A stretch of 64,000 nt of DNA from Mycolicibacterium madagascariense (GTDB lineage Bacteria; Actinomycetota; Actinomycetes; Mycobacteriales; Mycobacteriaceae): NCBI RefSeq assembly GCF_010729665.1, contig NZ_AP022610.1:2108001-2172000 (forward strand). Direction: 5' to 3'. The notes below the pieces were generated by a model that saw nothing but the letters and a program-made list of their open reading frames with translations, made no database searches and was not told the origin of the DNA. The translations under genes were made by a program, and so were the position numbers. Each line of letters starts with the position of its first letter. Positions within the stretch are counted from its first letter, which is position 1. Of this stretch, positions 52,905 to 62,685 are shown piece after piece.

Positions 52905-54646
52905 CCACGTTGTTCAACGATCCGGCGCGGTTCACCGAGGACATGCTGGTCGGGTTCCTCGACGCCAACGCGGGTTACGTCGCCGGGGTCCCCGGCGGCG
53001 TGGTGCGCGCGCGGGAGACGCCGCCGGGCAAGGTTGCGGTCGTCATCGGCGGCGGGTCGGGCCACTATCCGGCGTTCTGCGGGACCGTCGGGGTGGGTTT
53101 CGCCGACGGCGCGGTCGTCGGCAACATTTTCACCTCGCCGTCGGCCGAGGAGGCCGCGTCCGTGGCCCGCGCCGCGCACGGCGACGCGGGCGTGCTGCTC
53201 ACCACCGGCAACTACGCGGGTGACGTGATGAACTTCGGCCTCGCGGTGACGCAGCTGCGCAGCGAGGGCATCGACGCGCACTACTTCGCCGTCACCGACG
53301 ACGTCGCCAGCGCGCCGAAGGGCGAGGAGTCCAAGAGGCGGGGCATCGCCGGCGACTTCACGGTCTTCAAGTGCGCGTCCGCCGCCGCCGAGGACGGCCT
53401 GGACCTCCAGGGCGTCATCCGCGTCGCAGAGGCGTCGAACGCGGCGACGCGGACACTCGGCGTGGCGTTCGACGGATGCACGCTGCCCGGCGCGGACCAC
53501 CCGCTCTTCACGGTCCCCGAGGGCCACATGGGCGTCGGTCTCGGCATCCACGGCGAGCCGGGCGTGCGCGACGAGCCGTTGCCCACGGCGGACGAACTCG
53601 CCGCCACGCTCGTCGACGGCGTCCTCGGTGACGCACCGGCCACCGACTCGACCCGCCTCGCGGTGATCCTCAACGGGCTGGGCCGCACCAAGTACGAGGA
53701 GCTTTTCGTGGTGTGGGGCACCGTCGCGCGGCTGTTGCGCGAGCGCGGCTACGAGGTCGTCGAGCCCGAGGTGGGCGAGCTCGTCACCAGCCTGGACATG
53801 GCGGGGTGCTCGCTGACCGTGATGTGGCTCGACGACGAACTCGAGAGGTACTGGCGGGCACCGGCCGACTGTCCCGCATATCGCAAGGGCGTTGCACGAC
53901 AAGGGGATTCGGGGGAGCGTCGCGTCGATGCCGCCGCGTCGGCCGCGGCCCCGACCCAGGACGTGGCCGCGCTCGCCGACGACGAGGGCCGGGCCGGCGG
54001 ACGGTTCGTCGTGACGGCGCTGAACGCGATCGCCGACGTGCTGGCCGACGCCGAGGACGAACTGGGTCGCATCGACGCGGTCGCCGGCGACGGCGACCAC
54101 GGCCGCGGCATGGTCAAGGGTTCGTCGGCCGCGCGCGTCGCCGCGGCCGAGGCGTCCGACGCCGGTGCCGGTCAGGGCTCGGTGCTCGCCGCGGCGGGCA
54201 AGGAGTGGGCCGCCAAGGCGGGCGGCACCTCCGGGGTGCTGTGGGGTGCGCTGCTCGCCGCGGTGGGCGCTCGACTCGGGGACACCGGCCGACCCGACCC
54301 GGCCACCGTGGGCGCGGCGATGCGCGACGGCTACGACGCGTTGATCCAGCTCGGCGGCGCCGCGCCGGGGGACAAGACGATGCTCGACGCGATGCTGCCG
54401 TTCGTCGACGACCTGCAGCACCGGATCGCCGACGGCGCGTCGTGGCGCGACGCCTGGCGGGCGGCCGCCGACACGGCGACCGACGCCGCGGCCGCCACCG
54501 CCGACATGCGGCCCAAGGTGGGGCGCGCGCGCCCGCTGGCCGACCGCAGCGTCGGGACCCCGGACGCCGGCGCCACGTCCCTGGCGATGTGCGCGCACGC
54601 GGTCGCCGATTGCTTCGCACTGACTGCCAAGGGAGATGGCTCGTGA
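52901..54646 (+). CDS. Fused DhaK-DhaL dihydroxyacetone kinase-like enzyme, probable erythrulose kinase, 581 aa
   Basis: ATP-dependent kinase for a short ketose. The DhaK half (about 1-335) has GGGSGHYP, the [12 protein letters not shown] loop and a catalytic/covalent histidine H217 in GLGIHGEPG. The DhaL half (about 365-581) has DGDHGRGM near 396-403 and the [12 protein letters not shown]-binding loop. The fused layout matches DAK-type ATP kinases, in contrast with PTS-linked Dha kinases. In this operon it should phosphorylate the ketose made by the dehydrogenase, probably D-erythrulose (DerK-like). The ATG overlaps the ATPase stop. Confidence 0.88.
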   Translation: MTTLFNDPARFTEDMLVGFLDANAGYVAGVPGGVVRARETPPGKVAVVIGGGSGHYPAFCGTVGVGFADGAVVGNIFTSPSAEEAASVARAAHGDAGVLLTTGNYAGDVMNFGLAVTQLRSEGIDAHYFAVTDDVASAPKGEESKRRGIAGDFTVFKCASAAAEDGLDLQGVIRVAEASNAATRTLGVAFDGCTLPGADHPLFTVPEGHMGVGLGIHGEPGVRDEPLPTADELAATLVDGVLGDAPATDSTRLAVILNGLGRTKYEELFVVWGTVARLLRERGYEVVEPEVGELVTSLDMAGCSLTVMWLDDELERYWRAPADCPAYRKGVARQGDSGERRVDAAASAAAPTQDVAALADDEGRAGGRFVVTALNAIADVLADAEDELGRIDAVAGDGDHGRGMVKGSSAARVAAAEASDAGAGQGSVLAAAGKEWAAKAGGTSGVLWGALLAAVGARLGDTGRPDPATVGAAMRDGYDALIQLGGAAPGDKTMLDAMLPFVDDLQHRIADGASWRDAWRAAADTATDAAAATADMRPKVGRARPLADRSVGTPDAGATSLAMCAHAVADCFALTAKGDGS

Positions 54647-55107
54647 CCGGATGGCGGATCGTCGTCGGATCGGACGACGCGGGATATGAGTACAAGGAGG
54701 CCCTCAAGGGCGACCTGCTGGCCGACGACCGCGTCGCCGAGGTGACCGACGTCGGCGTGGGCCCGGACGAGAACACCGCCTATCCGCACGTCGCGGTCGC
54801 GGCGGCACGGATGGTGGCCGAGGGCCGGGCCGACCGGGCACTGCTCCTGTGCGGAACCGGTCTCGGCGTCGCGATCAGCGCGAACAAGGTGCCCGGCATC
54901 CGGGCGGTCACGGCCCACGACGGCTTCTCGGTCGAACGTTCGGTGCTGTCCAACAACGCTCAGGTGCTGTGCTTCGGGCAGCGCGTCATCGGTCTGGAAC
55001 TCGCCCGTCGGCTCGCCAGGGAATGGCTCGGCTACGAGTTCGACCCGACCAGCGCCAGTGCCGAGAAGGTCGATGCGATCTGCGGCTACGACCCCGTCGC
55101 GCCCTGA
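54643..55107 (+). CDS. RpiB/LacA-family sugar-phosphate isomerase, probable erythrulose-4-phosphate isomerase, 154 aa
   Basis: Small aldose-ketose isomerase. C70 and the anion loop GTGLG are in [18 protein letters not shown], and [27 protein letters not shown] carries the further active-site region. D11 or D12 in VVGSDDAGY is the conserved acidic start. In the tetritol pathway it would interconvert D-erythrulose 4-phosphate and D-erythrose 4-phosphate, feeding the pentose phosphate route. The GTG overlaps the kinase stop. Last gene of the operon. Confidence 0.87.
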   Translation: MTGWRIVVGSDDAGYEYKEALKGDLLADDRVAEVTDVGVGPDENTAYPHVAVAAARMVAEGRADRALLLCGTGLGVAISANKVPGIRAVTAHDGFSVERSVLSNNAQVLCFGQRVIGLELARRLAREWLGYEFDPTSASAEKVDAICGYDPVAP

Positions 55108-55537
55108 TCCCACGCCGCACTCTGTCCCAAAACTGGGAATCGCGCTGAAATGTCCGGTTACGGGCTTGCTGGGAAGTCGCTTCGTGTTTCTAATTACATT
55201 AAGCGGGCTGCTCGGGGATCGGGCCCGTGTCGGCACCCCGGTGGTCGGTCGCGGGGGTACCGACGAGGTGAAACTCAGCGTCCTAGGAATGGCTCGTTTC
55301 ATCGGCATGAACTGCGGATTTGGTGCAGATAGCGAGTTGCTGGCGAATTACCGACTCGGCTAACCGAGAGTTGCCACAAGGCGACGCCGATGGGTATTTC
55401 CCACCGGCTGGCGAGCCGACATATTTGCTGCCCACGGTATGGCCGCCACTTTCCCGCCAGAATGGTGATAGCTGACCACCTTCGTGTGGAACAATTGGCG
55501 CCATTACCCGCCGTTGAGGCTGCCGACTGGGAGTGAC
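55108..55537. other. 430-bp intergenic region
   Basis: No credible gene on either strand. It contains a small TCCCA-AAAC-TGGGA hairpin (55125-55138) that may weakly end the sugar-alcohol operon, a CTCGG-CTAA-CCGAG repeat (55355-55368), and GC content near 50% around 55141-55200. The right end presumably holds the promoter of the repeat-protein gene; no clear -10 is assigned. Confidence 0.5.
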
Positions 55538-56893
55538 ATGACCGTGTCAACGCATCTGCGCATCGCAGCGGGCGTGTGCGTGCTTTCCACCGGCCTGACG
55601 ATGGCCGGCGTGAGCGCAGCCGTCGCCGCCGCCGAGACCGGCTCCGACGGCGCGGGCGCCGGCGCCGGCGCCAAGAGCACCCAGAACTCCAAGCCCCAGG
55701 ACGGCACGGGCGCCACCCCGGACGCCGGGAGCCCCAGCCCTGCCAAGCCGGTCCCCAACGTCGGGGATCTGTTGCGCACGCAGGTGCAGAACGGACTGGC
55801 GGGCATCGCCAGCACCATGAACTCGCTGCCCAAGCCGGGACTGCCCACGGCGGGCTCCTTCAAGACACCGAAGACCACGTTCGGCGGTAGTCCCACGGTG
55901 CACGGCAGCGTGCCTGCCGCGTCGTCCGGATCGGTGACCCCCAACCCGCTGTCGAGTGCGGGTGATGCCGCAGCCGGCGCGGCCTCCGCAGCCGGTGGCG
56001 CGCTCTCATCCGCCGTGGGAGCCGCCGGTCAGGCCGCGACGTCCGCCGTTGGAGCCGCAGGCCAGACGGTGTCCGCCGCAGCGGGCGCCGCCGGTCAGGC
56101 TGCCTCGACCGCCGCCGGTGCCGCGGGTCAGGCCGCCACGAACGCCGCCCTCGCCGCCAACGACGCCATCTCGACGGCCGCCGAGACCGTCGCGGTCCCC
56201 GTCGCGCAAGTGGTCACCTCCGTGCAGAGCATGCTGTCCTCGGTCGCCGGCGCCGGAGCCGCACTCGGTCAGCTGCCCGCCGACCTGTCCGATCTGCTCG
56301 GCGTCGACGGCGCGATCCCCGCGACGGACGGGACCGGCTCGACGCGTGCCCTGCCCGACGCCATGACCGCCCCCGTCACCGGCACGGGTGAGCAGCCCAC
56401 CGCCACGCTGCCGGCTCTGCCGGGAATGGCGAATCTGCCCGGCGCGATCCCGTCCACCACACCGGTTCTGCCCATCAGGTACACGGCCGCGCAGGCGAAC
56501 GAGGCCGCTGCGGCCGCCGCCCCGTCCACGGGTGAGAACGCCGCCGGCGACGTCCTGTCGATGGTCGAACACGTCATCGGCGCCGTCGTGGCGTCGGTGT
56601 CCCTGACGGCGTTGCTCGCGGTCGCACTGCCCGGCCTGGGCGCCCTCGTCGGCGCCTGCGCGGCAGGCATCCGGGTCGGCTACCGCCAGGCCAAGGCGGG
56701 CGCCGAACTGCCGGGGACGGCGATCTCCCGCTTCGTCGGCTCGGGTCCCGTCGGCGTCGTGCGGTCGGGTTCGCAGATCGCGTGGCGTCCGCGGATGGCC
56801 CGCCCCGAACTGCGGCGCCCCGCCGCCGCCCGCACGCTGCGCATCGTCTCCTCGGCCCCGGAGTCGGCCGAGTTGCTCGATCACGCCGTCTGA
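55538..56893 (+). CDS. Secreted/membrane protein with alanine-rich 11-residue repeats, 451 aa
   Basis: No family recognised. A signal peptide (about 1-31, LRIAAGVCVLSTGLTMAGVS then AVAAA) is followed by a Gly/Ser/Pro/Thr-rich region. Residues 158-201 contain four 11-residue repeats of the form SAVGAAGQAAT. A C-terminal hydrophobic segment (about 347-380, AVVASVSLTALLAVALPGLG) would anchor the protein, and the last 70 residues are Arg-rich. The 11-residue periodicity suggests an amphipathic helix, as in LEA-like or filament-like proteins. I start at ATG 55538, which follows a GGGAG site and gives the signal peptide. Only mycobacterial-type composition supports its origin. Confidence 0.75.
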   Translation: MTVSTHLRIAAGVCVLSTGLTMAGVSAAVAAAETGSDGAGAGAGAKSTQNSKPQDGTGATPDAGSPSPAKPVPNVGDLLRTQVQNGLAGIASTMNSLPKPGLPTAGSFKTPKTTFGGSPTVHGSVPAASSGSVTPNPLSSAGDAAAGAASAAGGALSSAVGAAGQAATSAVGAAGQTVSAAAGAAGQAASTAAGAAGQAATNAALAANDAISTAAETVAVPVAQVVTSVQSMLSSVAGAGAALGQLPADLSDLLGVDGAIPATDGTGSTRALPDAMTAPVTGTGEQPTATLPALPGMANLPGAIPSTTPVLPIRYTAAQANEAAAAAAPSTGENAAGDVLSMVEHVIGAVVASVSLTALLAVALPGLGALVGACAAGIRVGYRQAKAGAELPGTAISRFVGSGPVGVVRSGSQIAWRPRMARPELRRPAAARTLRIVSSAPESAELLDHAV

Positions 56894-56984
56894 GGCGTTC
56901 GAAGGTCAATTCGTCACCTGGCGTGCACGGACACGACACGCGGTGATTGCCGTCGCGCTGTCCTGCTGAACCACCGTGCTGGCT

Positions 56985-57809
56985 ATGAGCACCGCGTCCG
57001 TACTCATCGCCCACGAGGACACCACCGCAGCGGCGGGAACGCCGCGCTACACCCTGCTGCTCAGCACCGACCCCACGCTCGTCGAGGACGCGCAGCGACT
57101 GCGCTACGAGGTGTTCACCTCCGAACCCGGCTTCGATCTGAGCAACGGCCACGACCACGGGCGCGACGCCGACCGGTTCGACGAGTTCTGTGACCACCTC
57201 CTGGTACGGGAGGACGGCTCGGGCGAACTCGTGGGCTGCTATCGCATGCTGCCGCCGCCGGGCGCGATCGCCGCGGGCGGGTTGTACAGCGCCACCGAGT
57301 TCGACGTCACCGAGCTGGACCCGCTGCGCCCCAGCCTCGTCGAGATGGGTCGTGCCGTCGTCAGGGCCGACCACCGCAACGGCGGCGTGGTGCTGCTGAT
57401 GTGGGCGGGCATCCTGGCCTACCTGGACCGGTGCGGCTACGACTACGTCACCGGCTGCGTGTCGGTACCGGTCGCCGGTGGCACCGCGGAGAAGCCCGGC
57501 GCGCAGATCCGCGCCGTGCGCGACTTCGTGCGGACCCGCCATGCCAGCGACTACACGGTGGTGCCGCACCGGCCCGTCGTCCTGGACGGCAGGGGGCTCG
57601 ACGACATCGCCCCGCCCGCCAAGGTCGACGTGCCGCCGCTCATGCGGGGCTACCTGCGCCTCGGCGCCAAGGTGTGCGGCGAGCCGGCCCACGATCCCGA
57701 CTTCGGGGTCGGCGACTTCCCGGCGCTGCTCGACAAGCGCCAGGCCGACGTCCGCTACCTGCAGCGGTTGCGCTCGGTGTCCACGGCGACGAACGCGGCG
57801 AACCGATGA
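56985..57809 (+). CDS. GNAT-family N-acyltransferase, OlsB-like (Rv3027c homologue), 274 aa
   Basis: Acyltransferase of the ornithine-ACP N-acyltransferase/hemolysin-like GNAT group. It shows LRYEVFTSEPGFDLS, the acidic segment DRFDEFCDHLLVRED, LVGCYRMLPP, and VEMGRAVVRADHRNGGVVLLMWAGILAYLDRCGYDYVTGCVSVP, the core of that family. It pairs with a PlsC-type enzyme downstream (ATGA overlap), the arrangement of olsBA. I use ATG 56985; a GTG three codons earlier is possible. Confidence 0.85.
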   Translation: MSTASVLIAHEDTTAAAGTPRYTLLLSTDPTLVEDAQRLRYEVFTSEPGFDLSNGHDHGRDADRFDEFCDHLLVREDGSGELVGCYRMLPPPGAIAAGGLYSATEFDVTELDPLRPSLVEMGRAVVRADHRNGGVVLLMWAGILAYLDRCGYDYVTGCVSVPVAGGTAEKPGAQIRAVRDFVRTRHASDYTVVPHRPVVLDGRGLDDIAPPAKVDVPPLMRGYLRLGAKVCGEPAHDPDFGVGDFPALLDKRQADVRYLQRLRSVSTATNAANR

Positions 57810-58663
57810 GCAGCCATCAGGTGCTGCGTGAGAGTCCGTGGCTGCCCCGGTCGACCTGTGATGCGTCCTGCGTGCGCACCGAGACCGTCGGCCGCGGACT
57901 GCACCGCGTGCTGGCCGTCGCCCGCACCGTCCTGCGGGTGCTGTGCGCGGTGGTGCTCCTGCCCGCCGCGGCGCTGCTCGCGCTCCCGCTGCCCGGCAAG
58001 GCGCGCGTGCAGCGCCTCTACTGCCGACTGATGCTGCGCAGCCTCGGCGTGCGGATCAGCATCACGGGTGGTCCCATCCGCAACCTGCGTGGCGTCCTGG
58101 TGGTCAGCGGTCACGTGTCCTGGGTCGACGTCTTCGTCATCGGCGCCGTGCTGCCCGGCTCGTTCGTCGCCAGGGCCGATCTGATCGAATGGCCCGCCCT
58201 GGGCTTCCTCGCCCGCCTGATGAAGGTCATACCCATCGAGCGGTCCAGCCTGCGCCGGCTGCCCGACGTGGTGCGCGCCGTCACCGAACGGCTCGGCGCC
58301 GGGCACACCGTCGTCGCGTTTCCCGAGGGCACGACCTGGTGCGGACTCGGCTACGGCAGCTTCCGGCCCGCGATGTTCCAGGCCGCCATCGACGCCGGCA
58401 GGCCCGTACAGCCCCTGGCCCTGACCTACCGGCACCGCGACGGCGCGCCCTCGACGATCCCGGCGTTCATCGGTGACGATTCGCTGGTGGCCTCGGCGCG
58501 GCGGGTCGTCACGGCGCGGCGGACCACCTGCCACGTCCGGGTGCAGTCACTCGAGTTGCCAGGGCAGGACCGGCGGGAGCTGGCGCACCGATGCGAGGCG
58601 GCCGTGCGGGGCGCTGCGCCGATCGGGGTCCGTAGCGGGGCGGGGCACGCGCTCGTCGCCTGA
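57806..58663 (+). CDS. 1-acyl-glycerol-3-phosphate-type acyltransferase, PlsC/OlsA-like (Rv3026c homologue), 285 aa
   Basis: Membrane-associated acyltransferase. One N-terminal hydrophobic stretch (about 38-62) anchors it; the catalytic HX4D motif is H103-V-S-W-V-D108, and the substrate-binding FPEGTTW is the second signature. It acylates the hydroxyl of lysophosphatidate or of a lyso-ornithine-type lipid. Coupling to the GNAT gene favours a two-step N- then O-acylation, as for ornithine lipids, an inference only. Confidence 0.87.
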   Translation: MSSHQVLRESPWLPRSTCDASCVRTETVGRGLHRVLAVARTVLRVLCAVVLLPAAALLALPLPGKARVQRLYCRLMLRSLGVRISITGGPIRNLRGVLVVSGHVSWVDVFVIGAVLPGSFVARADLIEWPALGFLARLMKVIPIERSSLRRLPDVVRAVTERLGAGHTVVAFPEGTTWCGLGYGSFRPAMFQAAIDAGRPVQPLALTYRHRDGAPSTIPAFIGDDSLVASARRVVTARRTTCHVRVQSLELPGQDRRELAHRCEAAVRGAAPIGVRSGAGHALVA

Positions 58664-58681
58664 CGCCGACCCGCCTGCCGG

Positions 58682-58687
58682 TATCCT
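58682..58687 (+). promoter_or_regulatory. -10 box for iscS
   Basis: TATCCT ends 9 bases before the ATG at 58697, giving a very short or absent leader. Confidence 0.5.
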
Positions 58688-58696
58688 TGACGGGCC

Positions 58697-59881
58697 ATGA
58701 GTGCCGTCTATCTGGATCACGCCGCCACCACCCCGATGCACCCCGCTGCCATCGAGGCCATGACGGCGGCGCTGGCCACCGTCGGCAACGCATCGTCGCT
58801 GCACACGACGGGTCGAGCGGCCCGCCGTCGGATGGAGGAGGCCCGCGAGACGCTGGCCCGTTTGCTCGGCGCCAGACCCTCCGAGATCGTCTTCACCGCG
58901 GGCGGCACCGAGAGCGACAACCTCGCCGTGAAGGGCATCTTCTGGGCGCGCCGGGACGCCGACCCGAAGCGGCGCCGAATCATCACCAGCCCCGTCGAAC
59001 ACCACGCCATCCTCGACGCGGTCGACTGGCTCGTCGAGCACGAGGGCGCCGAGGTGACGTGGTTGCCGGTGACCCCCGACGGGGCCGTCGCCACGACGGC
59101 GCTGCGCGAGGCGCTCGAGGACCACGACGACGTCGCGCTCGTCACGATCATGTGGGCCAACAACGAGGTCGGCACGATCATGCCGATCGCCGAACTGGCC
59201 GCGATCGCCTCGGAGTTCGACGTGCCCATGCACAGCGACGCGATCCAGGCGGTGGGTCAGTTGCCGGTCGACTTCGCGGCCAGTGGCCTCTCGGCGATGA
59301 GCATCGCCGCCCACAAGTTCGGTGGCCCGACCGGTGTCGGCGCCCTGCTGCTGCGCCGCGACACGGCCTGCGTGCCGCTGCTGCACGGCGGCGGCCAGGA
59401 GCGCGACGTGCGTTCGGGCACACCGGATGTCGCGGGCGCGGTGGCGATGGCCGCGGCGGCCGTCGTGGCCGTCGACGGGCTCGAGGCCAACCGCGCCAGG
59501 ATCTCGGCGCTGCGCGACAGGCTCATCGACGGGGTCCTCGCCTCGCTCGACGACGTCGACCTCAACGGCGCCGACGGCGACGGACGGCTACCGGGCAACA
59601 CGCACTTCACCTTTCGCGGCTGCGAAGGCGATGCACTGCTGATGTTGTTGGACGCCAAGGGAATCGAGTGCTCCACCGGATCGGCCTGTACCGCCGGGGT
59701 GGCGCAGCCGTCACACGTCCTCATCGCCATGGGCGCCGACCCGGCCAGCGCCAAGGGATCGCTGCGACTGTCGTTGGGACACACCAGCACCGACGCCGAC
59801 GTCGAGGCGGCGCTCGCCGTGCTGCCCGCCGCCGTCGACCGGGCCCGGCAGGCGGCCCTGGCCAGCGCGGGGCGGAAGTGA
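58697..59881 (+). CDS. iscS: Cysteine desulfurase IscS, 394 aa
   Basis: PLP enzyme that takes sulfur from cysteine for iron-sulfur clusters and thiolated tRNA. The PLP lysine is K207 in AAHKFGG, the start [12 protein letters not shown] is the family N-terminus, and the catalytic cysteine is C331 in ECSTGSACT. The stop overlaps the GTG of mnmA, so sulfur donor and tRNA thiolase are translated together, as in other actinobacteria. Confidence 0.94.
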   Translation: MSAVYLDHAATTPMHPAAIEAMTAALATVGNASSLHTTGRAARRRMEEARETLARLLGARPSEIVFTAGGTESDNLAVKGIFWARRDADPKRRRIITSPVEHHAILDAVDWLVEHEGAEVTWLPVTPDGAVATTALREALEDHDDVALVTIMWANNEVGTIMPIAELAAIASEFDVPMHSDAIQAVGQLPVDFAASGLSAMSIAAHKFGGPTGVGALLLRRDTACVPLLHGGGQERDVRSGTPDVAGAVAMAAAAVVAVDGLEANRARISALRDRLIDGVLASLDDVDLNGADGDGRLPGNTHFTFRGCEGDALLMLLDAKGIECSTGSACTAGVAQPSHVLIAMGADPASAKGSLRLSLGHTSTDADVEAALAVLPAAVDRARQAALASAGRK

Positions 59882-60960
59882 CCAAGCGGGTCCTCGTCGC
59901 GATGAGCGGCGGCGTCGACTCATCGGTGGCCGCGGCCCGCATGGTCGACGCCGGGCACGACGTCGTCGGCGTGCATCTGGCGCTGTCGTCGTCGCCGGGC
60001 ACGCTGCGCACCGGATCGCGCGGATGCTGCTCCAAGGAGGACGCCGGGGACGCGCGCCGGGTCGCCGACATCCTCGGCATCCCCTTCTACGTATGGGATT
60101 TCGCCGATCGCTTCAAGGAGGACGTGATCGACGACTTCGTCGCGTCCTACGCCAGGGGCGAGACGCCCAACCCGTGCGTGCGGTGCAACGAGAAGATCAA
60201 GTTCTCCGCCCTGTCGGCCCGTGCCCTCGCGCTCGGCTTCGACGCGCTGGCCACCGGCCACTACGCCAGGCTCACCGACGGTCGGCTGCGCCGGGCCGTC
60301 GACTCCGACAAGGACCAGTCCTACGTCCTCGGCGTCCTCACCGAGGATCAGTTGGCGACCGCGATCTTTCCGATCGGCGACACCCCCAAACCGCAGATCC
60401 GCGAAGAGGCCGCCCGGCGCGGGCTGGCCGTCGCCGCCAAGCCGGACAGCCACGACATCTGCTTCATCCCGTCCGGTGACACCCGGGCATTCCTCGGCGC
60501 GCGCATCGGCGTGCGCCGCGGCGCGGTGATCGACGGTGGTGGCTCGGTATTGGCCGAACACGATGGCGTGCATGGCTTTACGATCGGCCAGCGCAAGGGC
60601 CTCGGCATCGCGGGCCCCGGGCCCGACGGCCGCCCGCGCTACGTCACGGCGATCGACGCCGACACGGGCACCGTGCACGTCGGCGACGCCACCGACCTCG
60701 AGGTGCGGACCCTGGTGGGGGAGCGGCCCGTCTTCACCTCGGGCGCGCCGATGGCCGGACCCGTCGAGTGCGAGGTCCAGGTTCGCGCGCACGGCGGCCT
60801 GGCCGCCGCGGTCGCCGAGGTCCGCGACGGCAGGCTCGTCGCGGAGCTGCGCAGCCCGCTGCGGGGGGTGGCCCCCGGCCAGACGATGGTGCTCTACCGT
60901 CCCGACCCCGACGGTGACGAGGTGCTCGCCAGCGCGACGATCGCCCGCGCCGACGCCTAG
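59878..60960 (+). CDS. mnmA: tRNA 2-thiouridylase MnmA (TrmU), 360 aa
   Basis: Thiolates uridine 34 of Lys, Glu and Gln tRNAs. PP-loop motif SGGVDSS at 10-16; catalytic cysteines C103 ([12 protein letters not shown]) and C195 ([10 protein letters not shown]); GHYARL and [11 protein letters not shown] segments typical. The GTG at 59878 overlaps the iscS stop. It shares the CTAG tetranucleotide with the stop of the convergent gene. Confidence 0.94.
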   Translation: MTKRVLVAMSGGVDSSVAAARMVDAGHDVVGVHLALSSSPGTLRTGSRGCCSKEDAGDARRVADILGIPFYVWDFADRFKEDVIDDFVASYARGETPNPCVRCNEKIKFSALSARALALGFDALATGHYARLTDGRLRRAVDSDKDQSYVLGVLTEDQLATAIFPIGDTPKPQIREEAARRGLAVAAKPDSHDICFIPSGDTRAFLGARIGVRRGAVIDGGGSVLAEHDGVHGFTIGQRKGLGIAGPGPDGRPRYVTAIDADTGTVHVGDATDLEVRTLVGERPVFTSGAPMAGPVECEVQVRAHGGLAAAVAEVRDGRLVAELRSPLRGVAPGQTMVLYRPDPDGDEVLASATIARADA

Positions 60961-61595
60961 CCCGGAATCCGCCCCAGGATCGCGGCCATCACCCGCTGCG
61001 GCACCGGGGCGCTGAAGGCACACGACATGACCTCGACGAGCACCACCGACTTCACTCGGTAGTCGCGGTCGCACCCGCTGTCCTGCGTCAACTCAATCGC
61101 GTCACCGGTCGCCGTCCAGGTGGCAAGGAAACCCGACGTCGTCGACCCGCACTGGGCCACCCGCCCGGCGAGCGCCTCGAACGCGCCGCGGGCCGTCGGA
61201 AGGTCGCGGTAGCCCGCCGCGCCCTGCGAGATCAGCGCCCCCTGCGGCGGGTCCTGATACGTGGTCTCGTGGAAGTCCTCGACGTCCGAGCCGAACGTCT
61301 GCGTCTCGGCGAAGAGCCAGGCGCACTGCGCGGGCACGCGGCTGGCGAACACGTCGATGTCGACCGGTGATTTGCCGTCCATCGTGGGGACGATCGTCAG
61401 CGGATCGCCGGCGCCGGTGATCGATTGCATCTCGGATTGCTCGAGGAGGACGCCGTCGACGTCGACCACCGACGCCGGGTGGTCGTCGGAGTCGGGTGCG
61501 GCCCGCACGGCACGACCGGTGACCGGCACGGCGCATGCCGCGGTCAGCGCCACCGCGCCCACCGTGACCAGCACGGTGTGGGCAAATGCGGCCAT
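60957..61595 (-). CDS. Sensor-domain-like secreted protein (PknH extracellular-type), 212 aa
   Basis: A signal sequence of about 20 residues with weak lipobox LTAAC (C21) precedes a PknH-like sensor domain. Cysteine-containing segments are [24 protein letters not shown] and [25 protein letters not shown], fitting the disulfide pattern of that domain. Likely anchored outside the membrane; ligand unknown. The ATG at 61595 gives the signal peptide; a longer open frame extends only as the antisense of the MetE-like gene. Confidence 0.8.
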   Translation of the reverse strand: MAAFAHTVLVTVGAVALTAACAVPVTGRAVRAAPDSDDHPASVVDVDGVLLEQSEMQSITGAGDPLTIVPTMDGKSPVDIDVFASRVPAQCAWLFAETQTFGSDVEDFHETTYQDPPQGALISQGAAGYRDLPTARGAFEALAGRVAQCGSTTSGFLATWTATGDAIELTQDSGCDRDYRVKSVVLVEVMSCAFSAPVPQRVMAAILGRIPG

Positions 61596-61628
61596 GGTCG
61601 ACGGTAACTCTTCTGACCGACCATCGAA

Positions 61629-61634
61629 TACTGT
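61629..61634 (+). promoter_or_regulatory. -10 box for the leaderless MetE-like gene
   Basis: TACTGT, then six bases, then the GTG at 61641, the classical leaderless spacing. Confidence 0.55.
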
Positions 61635-61640
61635 TGGCGC

Positions 61641-62651
61641 GTGAGCGTCTTCGCCGCGGCAACCGGCATCGGATCCTGGCCAGGCACGGTGGCGCGCGAT
61701 GCGGCCGGCGTGGTCGTCGGCGAACTGCACACCCTGACCCACCTCGTCGAGCTGCCCGCGCGCGGCGTCGGCGCCGACCTGATCGGCCGCGCCGGAGCGC
61801 TGCTCGTCGACATCGGGATCGACACCGTGCCCCGCGGCTACCGCATCGCCCCTGGCCGCAGCTCCGTACTGCGGCGCGCGGCGAGTCTGCTCGACGAGGA
61901 CGTCGACGCGCTGGAGGAGGCCTGGGAGCGGGCCGGGCTGCGGGGCGGGACGCGCGCGGTCAAGGTGCAGGCGCCGGGGCCCATCACGCTGGCCGCGCAA
62001 CTCGAGCTGGGCAATGGTCACCGCGCGATCACCGACGCCGGAGCCGTTCGCGACCTCGCGGGCAGCCTGGCCGAGGGCATCAGGCTGCACCGTGCGCAGG
62101 TCGCCCGCCGCTTGGAGGCGACCGTCGTGGTGCAGCTCGACGAACCGTCGCTGCCCGCTGCCCTGGCTGGGCGATTGACGGGCGTGACCAGCTTCGCGCC
62201 GGTGCACGCCGTGGACGAGCCGTTCGCCCAGAGCCTGCTCGACGAGTGCGTGGCCACCATCGGAGGTGAGGTCGCGCTGCATTGCTGCGCGCCGGAGCTG
62301 CCGTGGCGGATGCTGGGGCGCAGCGCGCTGGCCGCCGTCTCGGTGGACACCGCCACCCTGACCGCGGCCGATCTCGACGGCATCGGCGAGTTCGTGGAGG
62401 CCGGCCGCGTGGTGCAACTCGGGGTGGTTCCGGCGCAGGCGCCCGACCGCAAACCCTCATCCGAGGAGGTGGCTAAGGCCGCGGCGTCGATCACCGATCG
62501 TCTTGGGTTTCCGCGCGACGTCCTGCGGGAACGCTGTGGCATCACGCCCACGTGTGGGCTCGCCGGGGCGACGGCCACCTGGGCGAGGGCGGCCGTCGAA
62601 CTGGCGCAAAAGGTAGCCGATGGCATTACCGAGGACCCCAGCGCGGCGTAG
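61641..62651 (+). CDS. Cobalamin-independent methionine synthase C-terminal domain-like protein (Rv3015c homologue), 336 aa
   Basis: TIM-barrel protein related to the catalytic half of MetE. The zinc-site region is visible as LHCCAPELPW (H and C ligands) and a late cysteine in ITPTCGLAG; VKVQAPGPITLA and VVVQLDEPSL are the family strands. It has no N-terminal MetE domain, so it is not a complete methionine synthase; a methyltransferase using another donor is possible. Leaderless GTG start. Confidence 0.85.
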   Translation: MSVFAAATGIGSWPGTVARDAAGVVVGELHTLTHLVELPARGVGADLIGRAGALLVDIGIDTVPRGYRIAPGRSSVLRRAASLLDEDVDALEEAWERAGLRGGTRAVKVQAPGPITLAAQLELGNGHRAITDAGAVRDLAGSLAEGIRLHRAQVARRLEATVVVQLDEPSLPAALAGRLTGVTSFAPVHAVDEPFAQSLLDECVATIGGEVALHCCAPELPWRMLGRSALAAVSVDTATLTAADLDGIGEFVEAGRVVQLGVVPAQAPDRKPSSEEVAKAAASITDRLGFPRDVLRERCGITPTCGLAGATATWARAAVELAQKVADGITEDPSAA

Positions 62652-62654
62652 GGT
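62649..62654 (+). promoter_or_regulatory. -10 box overlapping the MetE-like stop codon
   Basis: TAGGGT includes the TAG stop of the upstream gene and predicts a leader of about 25 bases that carries AGGGAGG (62676-62682). Confidence 0.45.
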
Positions 62655-62685
62655 TATTGACGCACGCGATCGCTCAGGGAGGCCC

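Noticed and set aside
55150..55363. Small open frames in the 430-bp gap after the isomerase gene
   Set aside because: No ribosome site, no family similarity and no coupling to neighbours.
55995..56160. Short DNA repeats resembling a CRISPR-like array
   Set aside because: They are in frame and encode an 11-residue alanine-rich protein repeat, with no spacer/repeat structure and no cas genes.
60957..62417. Long minus-strand frame extending the sensor-domain gene to 62417
   Set aside because: Beyond 61595 it is antisense to the MetE-like gene and loses the signal peptide; the shorter form is preferred.
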